From Oscillospiraceae bacterium (lineage in GTDB: Bacteria > Bacillota > Clostridia > Oscillospirales > SIG627): a stretch of DNA of 64,000 nt. Under the pieces are notes generated by a model. The model ran no database searches and was not told where the DNA came from. It worked only from the letters and a program-made list of their open reading frames with translations. The translations under genes were made by a program, and so were the position numbers. This document shows, one piece after another, positions 35,243 through 43,076 of this stretch (the first letter of the stretch is position 1; every line of letters begins with the position of its first letter). The DNA is taken from NCBI GenBank assembly GCA_015063605.1, contig SVTV01000015.1, forward strand, positions 1-64,000, read 5' to 3'.

Positions 35243-35341
35243 TCAAAAAAAGCGCAGGGGGAGGGTACACGCAAAAGTGTCGTGTGCCTCCTCTCTTGCG
35301 CTTTATAAATCCGTTTGAATTTAAGGTGGGTAGTTTGGGGA
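35231..35341. repeat. ~111-bp direct repeat, copy 1
   Basis: Nearly identical to 38964-39075: one extra A in the A-run of the other copy and one substitution (CCGTTTG against CCGATTG). It holds a long hairpin (35246-35304 region) that on the minus strand ends in T7. Together the copies bracket the ABC-transporter segment. Confidence 0.9.
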
Positions 35342-35488
35342 ATCTTTATGAAAATATACTTAGCTTTTTCTTGCGGTAAAGCTGAGAACTTACCTGACTT
35401 ATACAGTATTATCACAGCACTTGGAAAATTGGGCGCGCAGGCGCACAATTTTGTTAAGCGCATGTATTTGTTCGCACTGTACTTATTT
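35245..35488 (-). ncRNA. Candidate non-coding RNA between a consensus promoter and a terminator
   Basis: A perfect promoter on the minus strand fires into about 240 bases with no credible gene and ends in the strong hairpin of direct repeat copy 1 followed by T7. Internal structure includes AAAATTG pairing with CAATTTT around a GC-rich core (near 35426-35455) and GGTAA pairing with TTACC. It does not match 6S, SRP, tmRNA or a riboswitch I know. It might also be the leader of a lost gene. Confidence 0.45.
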
Positions 35489-35494
35489 GCGCTT

Positions 35495-35523
35495 ATTATA
35501 TCATATTTGCATTGAATTGTCAA
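35495..35523 (-). promoter_or_regulatory. Orphan consensus promoter
   Basis: Minus-strand TTGACA (35518-35523), 17 bases, TATAAT (35495-35500). It lies downstream of the ABC ATPase gene and points to the non-coding stretch. Confidence 0.8.
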
Positions 35524-35602
35524 CAGTTTTCGCAAATAAAATTATGAACAAATTGTAAATTTTACAGCAATATAAAACGCATTGGCCGCATTGTAAAACT
35601 TT

Positions 35603-36283
35603 TTACCTTTTATCATCCTTAATAATTCTTCCGTCTTCTATTGTTATTATTCTTTTACACACAGAAGCTATTTCAACATCATGGGTTATAATAATTACCG
35701 TCTTACCTTTTGCATTCAATTCGGAAAACAAACTCATTATTTGTCCGGATGTCTCCTTATCCAAAGCACCTGTAGGTTCATCGGCAAGAATGTACGCCGG
35801 GTCATTTACTATGGCTCTCGCAATAGCAACCCGCTGTTTTTGTCCCCCTGACAAAGCAGCAATTTTTTTACGTCTGAGCTCATACATACCAACCTCTTTC
35901 AGTGCATTCTCAACGGCTTCTTTTCTTTTAATTTTTCCTTTTACGGATTTTGAAAACAATAAAGGTATTGATACATTTTCATATATAGTATATTCGGGAA
36001 TCAAAGCAAAATCCTGCAATACAATACCGATGGTTTTATTTCTGAAAACAGCCATTTTCTTATCGTTCAGCTTCGATAGTTCCAACCCGTCAACAATCAC
36101 AGAACCGCTGTCAAATTTATCTATACAGCCTATAATGTGAAGCAAAGTTGATTTGCCCGCACCCGACTTTCCCATTACAGCCAAAAATTCTCCGTTATTT
36201 ATCTCAAGATCAACCCCTTTAAGTGCTTTGCATTCTCCGATAGTTGAATTATATGTTTTTTTCAAGTTTTCAATTTTTATCAT
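35603..36283 (-). CDS. ABC transporter ATP-binding protein (MacB/LolD type)
   Basis: 226 residues. Walker A is GKSGAGKST, the Q-loop lies in VLQDFALIPEY, the ABC signature is LSGGQKQRVAIARAI, Walker B is ADEPTGALD, and the H-loop is ITHD. It powers the two FtsX-type permeases encoded just upstream on the same strand. This class moves peptides, lipoproteins or antibiotics out of the membrane, and the same layout is found in exporters of lactococcin-972-type bacteriocins. Third gene of the set. Confidence 0.93.
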   Translation of the reverse strand: MIKIENLKKTYNSTIGECKALKGVDLEINNGEFLAVMGKSGAGKSTLLHIIGCIDKFDSGSVIVDGLELSKLNDKKMAVFRNKTIGIVLQDFALIPEYTIYENVSIPLLFSKSVKGKIKRKEAVENALKEVGMYELRRKKIAALSGGQKQRVAIARAIVNDPAYILADEPTGALDKETSGQIMSLFSELNAKGKTVIIITHDVEIASVCKRIITIEDGRIIKDDKR

Positions 36284-36332
36284 GTTTACAGTATCCTTTC
36301 TTCATTAAAGCTACAGTATATACTTTTGAGAA

Positions 36333-37541
36333 TCAATTTCCAAATTTACGAATATATTCTGCAATAGAATATTTTTTAACCATATAGAAAGGTACTAACA
36401 TAGAAATTAAGAAAACGAATAAAATCATAAGACCTGATATCATCAAATTATTGAATTGGAATAATATGTTCATTCGTTGTTGAATCTCTAAAATCCAAGA
36501 ACATATATACAATCCGAAAGTACCTATTAAAGAAAAAATCACTATAACACCTGTATATGACACACATATCACAGCACAATCTTTCCATCTGCACCCCGAC
36601 AAAAACAATATAGAAAACAAATACGAATTTTCCAACATATTAAGAGCGGTAGAACTCATTATGCCCATAATCGAAACAAAGAAAACGACCAAACACAGAG
36701 GTGTGAAGTATTTAGAAATTGTAGAATAATTATACATACTGTTTTTCCTGAGTTCATCAAAAGTTGTTGTCATTGCGTATTTTTCAATATCTTCCGCTAT
36801 TTTTTCCACTCCTTCAACTCCTATGTCGGAATCGAAAAACAGTATTTTTGCACTTTCTTTTTTTGCTGCATCAAACAGCTCCGAAGGAACCAATGATTGA
36901 ATACCGAAAAACGAACAGTACGTTCCTATATTAAATTCATGATTTTCCCCTGTTTTAAACAGCATATCAGCTCTCAAAACATTCGATGTCGTTGACATAC
37001 TGAAATATTTTCGCTGCACATTCAAAACACCGCACACATAAAGATTTATTTCTTTTTCTTTATTATTGTATGTACCACTTATCCGCTCACCCAATTTGTA
37101 TATCTTTTCATCGTACACAACTATAGGATAGTATAGTATGCCATTCTCATTTTTTATCTCTCCGTTCCATACACCTTTTGAGAGCGGTATATGAATATTC
37201 TTCGCCAATGCATCCGAATAAATATTTATACGAACACTGGAATCTCCCCTGCCTATCGAGTTTATTCCTATTTCACCGACAGAAAACGGTTCTTTCACCG
37301 CCGACTTTACATCTTCAAAATATTTATCACCATCAAGAGGGCTGGAGGTTATATTTCTGGATACATGAATCATGTTTTTATTTTCTATTTTTTCAATCAC
37401 TTCCAATTCCATTCTGTAAGAATTCAACATAGAAATAACAATATTTGCCGCCACAATAGAAAAAACAAGCTGTAATATAAGCAAAAAGCTTGAAAAAAGC
37501 TTATTTGAAAACATTTCTGTACCAAATTTCAGAAACTTCAT
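36333..37541 (-). CDS. FtsX-like ABC transporter permease (second)
   Basis: 402 residues. One membrane helix near the N terminus (FLLILQLVFSIVAANIVI), a large extracytoplasmic domain (~40-270) and three C-terminal helices (YFTPLCLVVFFVSIMGIMSS, VICVSYTGVIVIFSLIGTF, NLMISGLMILFVFLISML): the MacB/FtsX topology. Mechanotransmission rather than channel transport is the known mode of the family. It shares an operon with another permease and the ATPase. AT-rich composition like the rest of the bracketed segment. Confidence 0.85.
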   Translation of the reverse strand: MKFLKFGTEMFSNKLFSSFLLILQLVFSIVAANIVISMLNSYRMELEVIEKIENKNMIHVSRNITSSPLDGDKYFEDVKSAVKEPFSVGEIGINSIGRGDSSVRINIYSDALAKNIHIPLSKGVWNGEIKNENGILYYPIVVYDEKIYKLGERISGTYNNKEKEINLYVCGVLNVQRKYFSMSTTSNVLRADMLFKTGENHEFNIGTYCSFFGIQSLVPSELFDAAKKESAKILFFDSDIGVEGVEKIAEDIEKYAMTTTFDELRKNSMYNYSTISKYFTPLCLVVFFVSIMGIMSSTALNMLENSYLFSILFLSGCRWKDCAVICVSYTGVIVIFSLIGTFGLYICSWILEIQQRMNILFQFNNLMISGLMILFVFLISMLVPFYMVKKYSIAEYIRKFGN

Positions 37542-37577
37542 ATACCCTCCTAATTATGCGATGGCAAATGCCATTCT

Positions 37578-38693
37578 TCAAAATCTATATATATCCAAAG
37601 GAACACCGTTGCTGTATTTTTTCAATGACGGTACAAGTACGACGAGTATATTCAAAACATACAATCCGAACAATACTGCATAATCCTCGAAAGTAAGAGC
37701 ATTCACAGCACCGTCTTGCATATATGAATAAACCCATGATAAACCAAATTGAAATAATATTGCAGTAAATATATAAATACCAACACATATCAAAAGCATT
37801 TCCAAGAAATAAAGCATAAAACCTTTTGTTTTCCTACAACCGCATATTCTGTATATGGCATATTCTCTTTTTCTGCTCGACAAAACATATTTATATAAAG
37901 CAGAAAGATTTATGGTAGCAACAAAAGCTATTACAAATGCCAAAATGCTTTGAGCCAATTTCTCATTAGTTTCATTTGTTTTTACAGTAGGTGGAGTTAT
38001 CCTATCAGCATTAAAAGCATCTCTTATAATTTTCCCGTTTGTAAGAATATCGTTTTTAGATTGGTTTTCTTTCATTATTATTTTAACGTAATATTTTTGG
38101 GTTAAACTTTCAATGGAAGTGTATGGTATTTCATGCTGCAAATCAAATGTCAGTCCCTTTATTATATAATTTGTTCCAAATAAATTAAACTCACCGCCGA
38201 CATTGAATTTAACCGGAACAAATTCATTTTCATCGCCGTTTTCAGCTTCGTGTAATAATTTTAAACGCTGATTTTCAAGTTGAGGATTGAGGATTATTAA
38301 ATTCTCGCCGCTGTTATACTCTTTTTTCGAAAAATACTCCCCGACATTAATAAAAAGCGGCGGCTTTTCAATATATTTTGAGTTTGCAATAACAGGAACA
38401 CCGCCGTGATCCAAGCAAATAGATATATAGTCAATTTTCCCGATAAAGTTCACATCTTTCTGTATATCCTGAATACTTTTTTCAACCCCGCTTATTGTAT
38501 CCATTCCTTTAGGTGTCACAGCATATGTTTTGTATAGCAACCCATTATCACCATATGCAACCTTTGCCGCAATTAAACCATATACGAATATTACACCGGT
38601 AATCATGATTACCTGACAAACAATAAACAATATCGTTACCAAAAGGTTCTTTTTAAAAAACATTTTCAGAGAACATTTTAATAAATCTTTCAT
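37578..38693 (-). CDS. FtsX-like ABC transporter permease (first)
   Basis: 371 residues with the same layout as its neighbour: an N-terminal helix (VTILFIVCQVIMITGVIFVY), an extracytoplasmic domain (~40-255) and three helices in the last 120 residues (ILAFVIAFVATINLSALYK, MLLICVGIYIFTAILFQFGL, VLFGLYVLNILVVLVPSL). A pair of such half-permeases could correspond to the single large membrane protein of lactococcin-972 clusters. The start follows a short gap after the small bacteriocin-like frame. Confidence 0.83.
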   Translation of the reverse strand: MKDLLKCSLKMFFKKNLLVTILFIVCQVIMITGVIFVYGLIAAKVAYGDNGLLYKTYAVTPKGMDTISGVEKSIQDIQKDVNFIGKIDYISICLDHGGVPVIANSKYIEKPPLFINVGEYFSKKEYNSGENLIILNPQLENQRLKLLHEAENGDENEFVPVKFNVGGEFNLFGTNYIIKGLTFDLQHEIPYTSIESLTQKYYVKIIMKENQSKNDILTNGKIIRDAFNADRITPPTVKTNETNEKLAQSILAFVIAFVATINLSALYKYVLSSRKREYAIYRICGCRKTKGFMLYFLEMLLICVGIYIFTAILFQFGLSWVYSYMQDGAVNALTFEDYAVLFGLYVLNILVVLVPSLKKYSNGVPLDIYRF

Positions 38694-38759
38694 TGTCCTA
38701 CCTCTTATGGTTGCTCTAATATTCGCATGAATACCAGAGCAACTATCATCGTCAATTAA

Positions 38760-38954
38760 CTATCCCGCTATAAAAAATAAATCTTCTTGAACGCCATTAT
38801 TACCTACATATGCCATATTTACACTACGAATAGTTGACACCCACAAGTTTCCGGCTGCCTGAGCACTGATTACTCCATTTGAAGATTCACCTGTTTTTTC
38901 TGATGCATGCTGACTGCCATTACTACCATACCAACATTCACCCAAAATGACCAC
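38760..38954 (-). pseudogene. Small bacteriocin-like (possible lactococcin 972 family) frame lacking its leader
   Basis: 64 codons from a GTG, with no signal peptide and no ribosome-binding site. The frame is blocked by a stop within direct repeat copy 2 directly upstream. The sequence is Gly/Asn/Ser-rich with a WYGSNGSQHASEK start and AAGNLWVSTIRSVNMAYVG, loosely like the spaced Trp, His-Ser and late Trp-Ala pattern of lactococcin-972 peptides. Position directly before an FtsX/ATPase exporter supports this. The boundary with the repeat suggests the leader-coding part was lost or replaced. Family assignment is weak. Confidence 0.35.
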
Positions 38955-38963
38955 TAAGCAAAA

Positions 38964-39075
38964 CGGAATATTTCATCAAAAAAAAGCGCAGGGGGAGGGT
39001 ACACGCAAAAGTGTCGTGTGCCTCCTCTCTTGCGCTTTATAAATCCGATTGAATTTAAGGTGGGTAGTTTGGGGA
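38964..39075. repeat. ~112-bp direct repeat, copy 2
   Basis: Second copy of 35231-35341, same orientation, 3.7 kb away. It contains the same hairpin plus T8 on the minus strand, so it also acts as a terminator in front of the bacteriocin/ABC group. Left of it only the right arm of the GAAATATTCC palindrome is kept. Confidence 0.9.
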
Positions 39076-39124
39076 TTTTTCTTAGAGATATGACAAGAAG
39101 TTATATTGTTCTGCTTTCACTTAT

Positions 39125-39153
39125 ATAGTATCATAAAACATATATTAAGTCAA
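39125..39153 (-). promoter_or_regulatory. Promoter upstream of direct repeat copy 2
   Basis: Minus-strand TTGACT (39148-39153), 17 bases, TACTAT (39125-39130). Its transcript would run into the repeat hairpin and, if that is read through, into the bacteriocin/ABC genes. Confidence 0.55.
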
Positions 39154-39189
39154 TACTTTTAGCAAAATTTAATTCTTTTAAATTAAGTT

Positions 39190-40554
39190 TTATTTATCCA
39201 CGCCGTCTATAACCTTCTTATACGGTGCTATCATGCCCTCTGTCATCTTATTGCCCATTTTCTCTTTTATCTTGGGTGAAGACAAAAGTGCACCGACGAG
39301 ATACATCTTTATCAATGTACCCTTCTGTTTCTGGGGGAAATCATATTCTCCGTTTTTCTTATAGAACTTGTGATCGGCTTTCATCATACCCTGCATAAGG
39401 TAAATCAGATCACGGAAGATCTTCATGCCTCCGACTCCGTAGAAATTTGCAGGTTCGGTATGCTTATGATTTACGGCGTAGCAAACTGTCTTTGCGAGGT
39501 CGTCGATAGCCATATCGGGATCTTTTTCATTTGTTGCTATTCCGCAGAGGAAATTACCACCTACCTGACTTCTTGCTTTCATAACGGTTCGGAGATTCTC
39601 TTCCTCGGAAAGATGACCGCTTACTATATAACCTACGGGAGTACCTTTTGTAACCGTTCTGTGTCCGTTGCAGAATTGACGGTCATCAAACATTTTGAAA
39701 AGAGAACCCATGGAATGATCTTTTATCTCAAACGCATAAACAAACGCCTGGGACTTCTGTATATTGGTACGAAGAAACTCATCAAAGCCATCCTTGTATA
39801 TGCATTTGCCCGATACGGCACAATTGAAGCATCCGAGACATCCTCCCGAAAACGGGTACTCACGTATATTGATCACCCGGCTTCGAAGAGGAAGAGATGA
39901 TCTGAAACGGTCGATCATTGTACGAAGTTCTGAATCTCCTTCGGGTAGATCGGCAACTATAACAACATCTCCGTCCTTGAATTTTAAAGCTTCTTCGGGA
40001 ACTGTTGCTTTAAAAAGGGATGCTGCACCTGATTTGACAGCAGTTTTATTCTTATTTTCGTACATATCGTTTTTCATGCAGAAACGGACATATCTGAAAA
40101 ACTTTTCAGCATCCTCTCTGCCCTTTTCATTGAGTAGGTCGTCCATATCTGCGGAAAGACCTCTTATATACTTCATACCCATATCAACGCAATTCTCCTC
40201 GATGTAGCTATGGGCGGTAATATCATAAAAATGCTTTGAAGTCGTTATCTGAGTAACGAATTTTCCGCTGAGATCTTCACCTGTGGATTTGAGCACTTCA
40301 ATAAATTTATGGAGCTGGCTCGGTGCAAGAAATGTATATACAGGATAGGAGAATACAATAAGATCTGCTTTTCTTATAAATTCAAGTGTTTTGGAATTTT
40401 CGGAAAGCATATCCTTTTCAACGGAACGGATCTTCTGTCCCGCGTCAAGAACATTGAACGTATGGTGGGGATACTTTTTGCTTAAGTACAAAGATGTCTG
40501 CAGAGTAATGCTGTTCTTCCCCTTGGGGCTTCCGTTTATAACAAGTATATTCAT
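39190..40554 (-). CDS. Tandem flavodoxin-fold NAD(P)H/FMN reductase-like protein
   Basis: About 454 residues with two flavodoxin-type halves. The first opens MNILVINGSPKGKNSITLQTS with SYPVYTFLAPSQLHKFIE. The second (~190 on) has DVVIVADLPEGDSELRTMID and a cysteine-rich SGGCLGCFNCAVSGKCIYKDGF, typical of iron-sulfur flavoproteins and NADPH-dependent FMN reductases. A helical C-terminal tail follows. Probably a cytoplasmic electron-transfer flavoprotein. ATG 40554 is chosen because AAAGGA lies eight bases before it. The promoter (TTGACA-17-TATAAT) overlaps the end of the next gene. Confidence 0.8.
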   Translation of the reverse strand: MNILVINGSPKGKNSITLQTSLYLSKKYPHHTFNVLDAGQKIRSVEKDMLSENSKTLEFIRKADLIVFSYPVYTFLAPSQLHKFIEVLKSTGEDLSGKFVTQITTSKHFYDITAHSYIEENCVDMGMKYIRGLSADMDDLLNEKGREDAEKFFRYVRFCMKNDMYENKNKTAVKSGAASLFKATVPEEALKFKDGDVVIVADLPEGDSELRTMIDRFRSSLPLRSRVINIREYPFSGGCLGCFNCAVSGKCIYKDGFDEFLRTNIQKSQAFVYAFEIKDHSMGSLFKMFDDRQFCNGHRTVTKGTPVGYIVSGHLSEEENLRTVMKARSQVGGNFLCGIATNEKDPDMAIDDLAKTVCYAVNHKHTEPANFYGVGGMKIFRDLIYLMQGMMKADHKFYKKNGEYDFPQKQKGTLIKMYLVGALLSSPKIKEKMGNKMTEGMIAPYKKVIDGVDK

Positions 40555-40592
40555 GGTCATATTCCTTTACTTTAACTTATGTTGACATTTTA

Positions 40593-40621
40593 ATTATACA
40601 ACAAAGTTATTAAAATGTCAA
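40593..40621 (-). promoter_or_regulatory. Promoter of the tandem flavodoxin gene
   Basis: Minus-strand TTGACA (40616-40621), 17 bases, TATAAT (40593-40598). The -35 lies within the stop region of the upstream gene. Confidence 0.82.
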
Positions 40622-42057
40622 ATCTCCACAGACGTTCTTGCTGAAACCTTTGACAATATGCTTTCATATTCATCGAACGGGTTTCTGAACATTTCTCCGC
40701 AAAGTGCAAAAGGAAGATAAATACCGCCGTCAAAGGTCCCCGCTATACACATATTGACCTCTCCGAGCTTATTGTTCAAAATATGTGCAAGAGTCTTTTT
40801 GACATATCCGCCGTTATTCATCCAATCACGGCTGTAAAGACGCCATGCTTTACGGCGTATCTCTCTGTCATGATCGGCAGTATCAATACAGTTTTCTCCG
40901 AGAATATATACTCCTCTCTGATCGACGAATTTTGTCCAATCAAGCATCATTACGCCTTTGAAAACCAAGCCGACCCCCTCGCCGTTACGCAGAGCAAGAA
41001 GCTTGTCGGTAAATGCAAGCGTGTTTTCAAAATAATCTTCGCTTTCGACAAATGAGTTGTAATGATAAGGAAACGAACCGCAATCCTCCCAAAGTATTTC
41101 GACTCTTTTATCTACCTTTGCTATTTCATCGAGATGCTTTGATACGGATGAGGCGTGGAGACCGAATTGAAGCTTCAGATCGGGATATTTTGACAAAAGC
41201 TCTGCGGAGGTATTATTGACAAGAGAAGTTACCGCCTCTGCGATAAGTCTTGTGCCTATATATGAATCAAATCTTTCCGTAAAGGATTGGAAGTATATTC
41301 CGTCACACTTGTGGGGAGCATATTCCTTCTCGTATTTATCGACTATTTCATTTTTAAGCTTATATAATGTCTCATCGCTGATATCGGTGATCTTTCCGCA
41401 TCCGTCTATCCATCCCCAGCTGTATCCGAGATTAACGGAAATACCGTAGGAATGGGCGTATTCAATAACTTCGTCGATATTAAGCGGCACATGATCGTTC
41501 CATATAATAAGCTCATTATATTTATTGCGTGCCATGTTATCAATATATTCTCTGTAGTTGTTGATTGAATGTCCCCAGGTAAAAATACTTCTTCTCTTGA
41601 AAGCGGGGGCTTCCGTATATGTATATTCGGGAAGGAGCGAATCGAATATCAGGTCGGGCATTCTGTTTGATCCGTGCTTTGGAGCGAATTTTGAAATATA
41701 ATCATCAAAAAAGCTTACGACCGCATAATAAAGCTCGGATTCATTGAAAGATGTAAGTATAACGAATCTTCCTTCATCATCACACGGATTTTTTACTACC
41801 CTTACGGCAAAGCCGTCTTTCTTTATCTCATCTTCTTTTATGAACTTGCGTATGAGTGCGCTTTCATTATACAAACCGATGATGAAAGCATTTTTTGAAA
41901 GATTGCTTCCCTCTTTTTCGCATGGTAATACGTGTATACGGTATACGCCTTTTTCTCTGATGAGATACTTTCCGGCTTCCGCGGATAAAAGCTTTATGGC
42001 ATTTTTTGTTATTCCATTATAATTTGTGTATATTATTTTCCATTCGGTTTGCTTCAT
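40618..42057 (-). CDS. Putative glycoside hydrolase (GH20/GH67-like architecture)
   Basis: About 479 residues. An N-terminal alpha/beta domain (~1-145), as found before hexosaminidase and alpha-glucuronidase barrels, leads to a TIM-barrel region (RRSIFTWGHSINNYREYIDN, YNELIIWNDHVPLNIDEVIE, GIYFQSFTERFD with acidic residues, VEILWEDCGSFPYHY). No signal peptide, so intracellular. Exact family and catalytic residues cannot be fixed. The start at 42057 has AAAGGAG at correct distance. It is divergent from an AraC regulator that probably controls it and the larA cluster. Confidence 0.6.
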   Translation of the reverse strand: MKQTEWKIIYTNYNGITKNAIKLLSAEAGKYLIREKGVYRIHVLPCEKEGSNLSKNAFIIGLYNESALIRKFIKEDEIKKDGFAVRVVKNPCDDEGRFVILTSFNESELYYAVVSFFDDYISKFAPKHGSNRMPDLIFDSLLPEYTYTEAPAFKRRSIFTWGHSINNYREYIDNMARNKYNELIIWNDHVPLNIDEVIEYAHSYGISVNLGYSWGWIDGCGKITDISDETLYKLKNEIVDKYEKEYAPHKCDGIYFQSFTERFDSYIGTRLIAEAVTSLVNNTSAELLSKYPDLKLQFGLHASSVSKHLDEIAKVDKRVEILWEDCGSFPYHYNSFVESEDYFENTLAFTDKLLALRNGEGVGLVFKGVMMLDWTKFVDQRGVYILGENCIDTADHDREIRRKAWRLYSRDWMNNGGYVKKTLAHILNNKLGEVNMCIAGTFDGGIYLPFALCGEMFRNPFDEYESILSKVSARTSVEI

Positions 42058-42157
42058 ATACATTTCTCCTTTGATCGAATCTGTATTTTCAGTATACCAA
42101 AAAACAACTCTTTAAAATATAAATATTTCAAAACAAAAATATCGTTTTCCGAAAGTA

Positions 42158-42186
42158 TTGACACAGGAAGACGGGTGTGGTATGAT
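42158..42186 (+). promoter_or_regulatory. Promoter of the araC-larA cluster
   Basis: TTGACA (42158-42163), 17 bases, TATGAT (42181-42186), in the divergent region between the glycosidase-like gene and the AraC regulator. Confidence 0.8.
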
Positions 42187-42222
42187 ATACTCAAGTTGAT
42201 TTAATGATTCAACAAAAAGGAG

Positions 42223-43035
42223 ATGGCGGAATTGAAGGTAGTACCGTTACAAAGCTTGACCGAAACAAATTTTAACGCTGTTTATTTAAACAGCCTCCGG
42301 CAATTCTGGAAGACGTCAAAAAATTTCACTTGTATCGGGAAGCCGAAAAAACAGAACCTCTTTCTGTTACTAAACGGATGCGGTATAACTTACACGTTAA
42401 AAAACGGAAATACTGTCAAAGCAAAAAGCGGTGACCTCGTATACACGCCTGAGGGAAGCGAATATCAAGCCGTTTTGTCGGATTTTCAAAATGAAAATTC
42501 ACATACGATAGGTATAAACTTTCTTATCACGGATGAATCGGGAGAGAGCATCGTACTTTCAAATGATATTCTTATATTCGATATATCGGATAAAAACGAT
42601 ATACCCATGCATTTCACCTCATCTGTTGATAACAAGCGGGAAAAGACGTATATAGGCAGCAGGATACTGTTATTCAATGTGCTTCAATGTCTCTCGGAAG
42701 GAACAAAGATAAATACAGGAATAATTGCGCCCGCTCTCAGATACTTATCGGAGCATATCGAAGAAAATCCTACAATAAAATGTCTTGCAGAAAAATGCAA
42801 TATAAGTGAAGTTTACTTCAGGAAGCAGTTTAAAATCCATACAGGGACTACTCCCTCAAAATACAGAAACAAACTACGTCTTGATAAAGCGGTCGTCTAC
42901 TTAAAATACGGTGATATTTCTGTTCAGGAGATATCGGATGCTCTCGGGTATTCCACGGTATCACACTTTATAAAGGAATTCAAAGGATACAGCGGAGTTT
43001 CACCTTTGAAATACAGACAGATGAATAAAGCGTAA
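42223..43035 (+). CDS. AraC family transcriptional regulator
   Basis: 270 residues: an N-terminal cupin-like sensor (NGCGITYTLKNGNTVKAKSGDLVYTPEG) and a C-terminal double helix-turn-helix (IKCLAEKCNISEVYFRKQFK, ISVQEISDALGYSTVSHFIKEFK, YSGVSPLKYRQ). It likely binds a sugar or hydroxyacid. The ATG at 42223 abuts AAGGAG; a TTG nine bases later (42232) has the better spacing and may be the true start. First gene of the plus-strand cluster. Confidence 0.92.
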   Translation: MAELKVVPLQSLTETNFNAVYLNSLRQFWKTSKNFTCIGKPKKQNLFLLLNGCGITYTLKNGNTVKAKSGDLVYTPEGSEYQAVLSDFQNENSHTIGINFLITDESGESIVLSNDILIFDISDKNDIPMHFTSSVDNKREKTYIGSRILLFNVLQCLSEGTKINTGIIAPALRYLSEHIEENPTIKCLAEKCNISEVYFRKQFKIHTGTTPSKYRNKLRLDKAVVYLKYGDISVQEISDALGYSTVSHFIKEFKGYSGVSPLKYRQMNKA

Positions 43036-43076
43036 GCACACAAATCTATACTCGCATCGAAAGGAATAAGGATCAA

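Noticed and set aside
35315-35515. Small plus-strand frame with a hydrophobic end (MKIYLAFSCGKAEN...), possible type I toxin
   Set aside because: It overlaps a perfect minus-strand promoter and begins in the direct repeat; the GGGG before the ATG is the only support.
35071-35535. 154-codon minus-strand frame across the repeats
   Set aside because: Built from the tandem repeats and overlapping the orphan promoter; low-complexity Cys/Phe runs, no ribosome-binding site, not like any family.
36333-38693. Two permease genes as a frameshifted single lactococcin-972 membrane protein
   Set aside because: Each has its own start, full MacB-like topology and a normal intergenic gap; they read as two complete genes.
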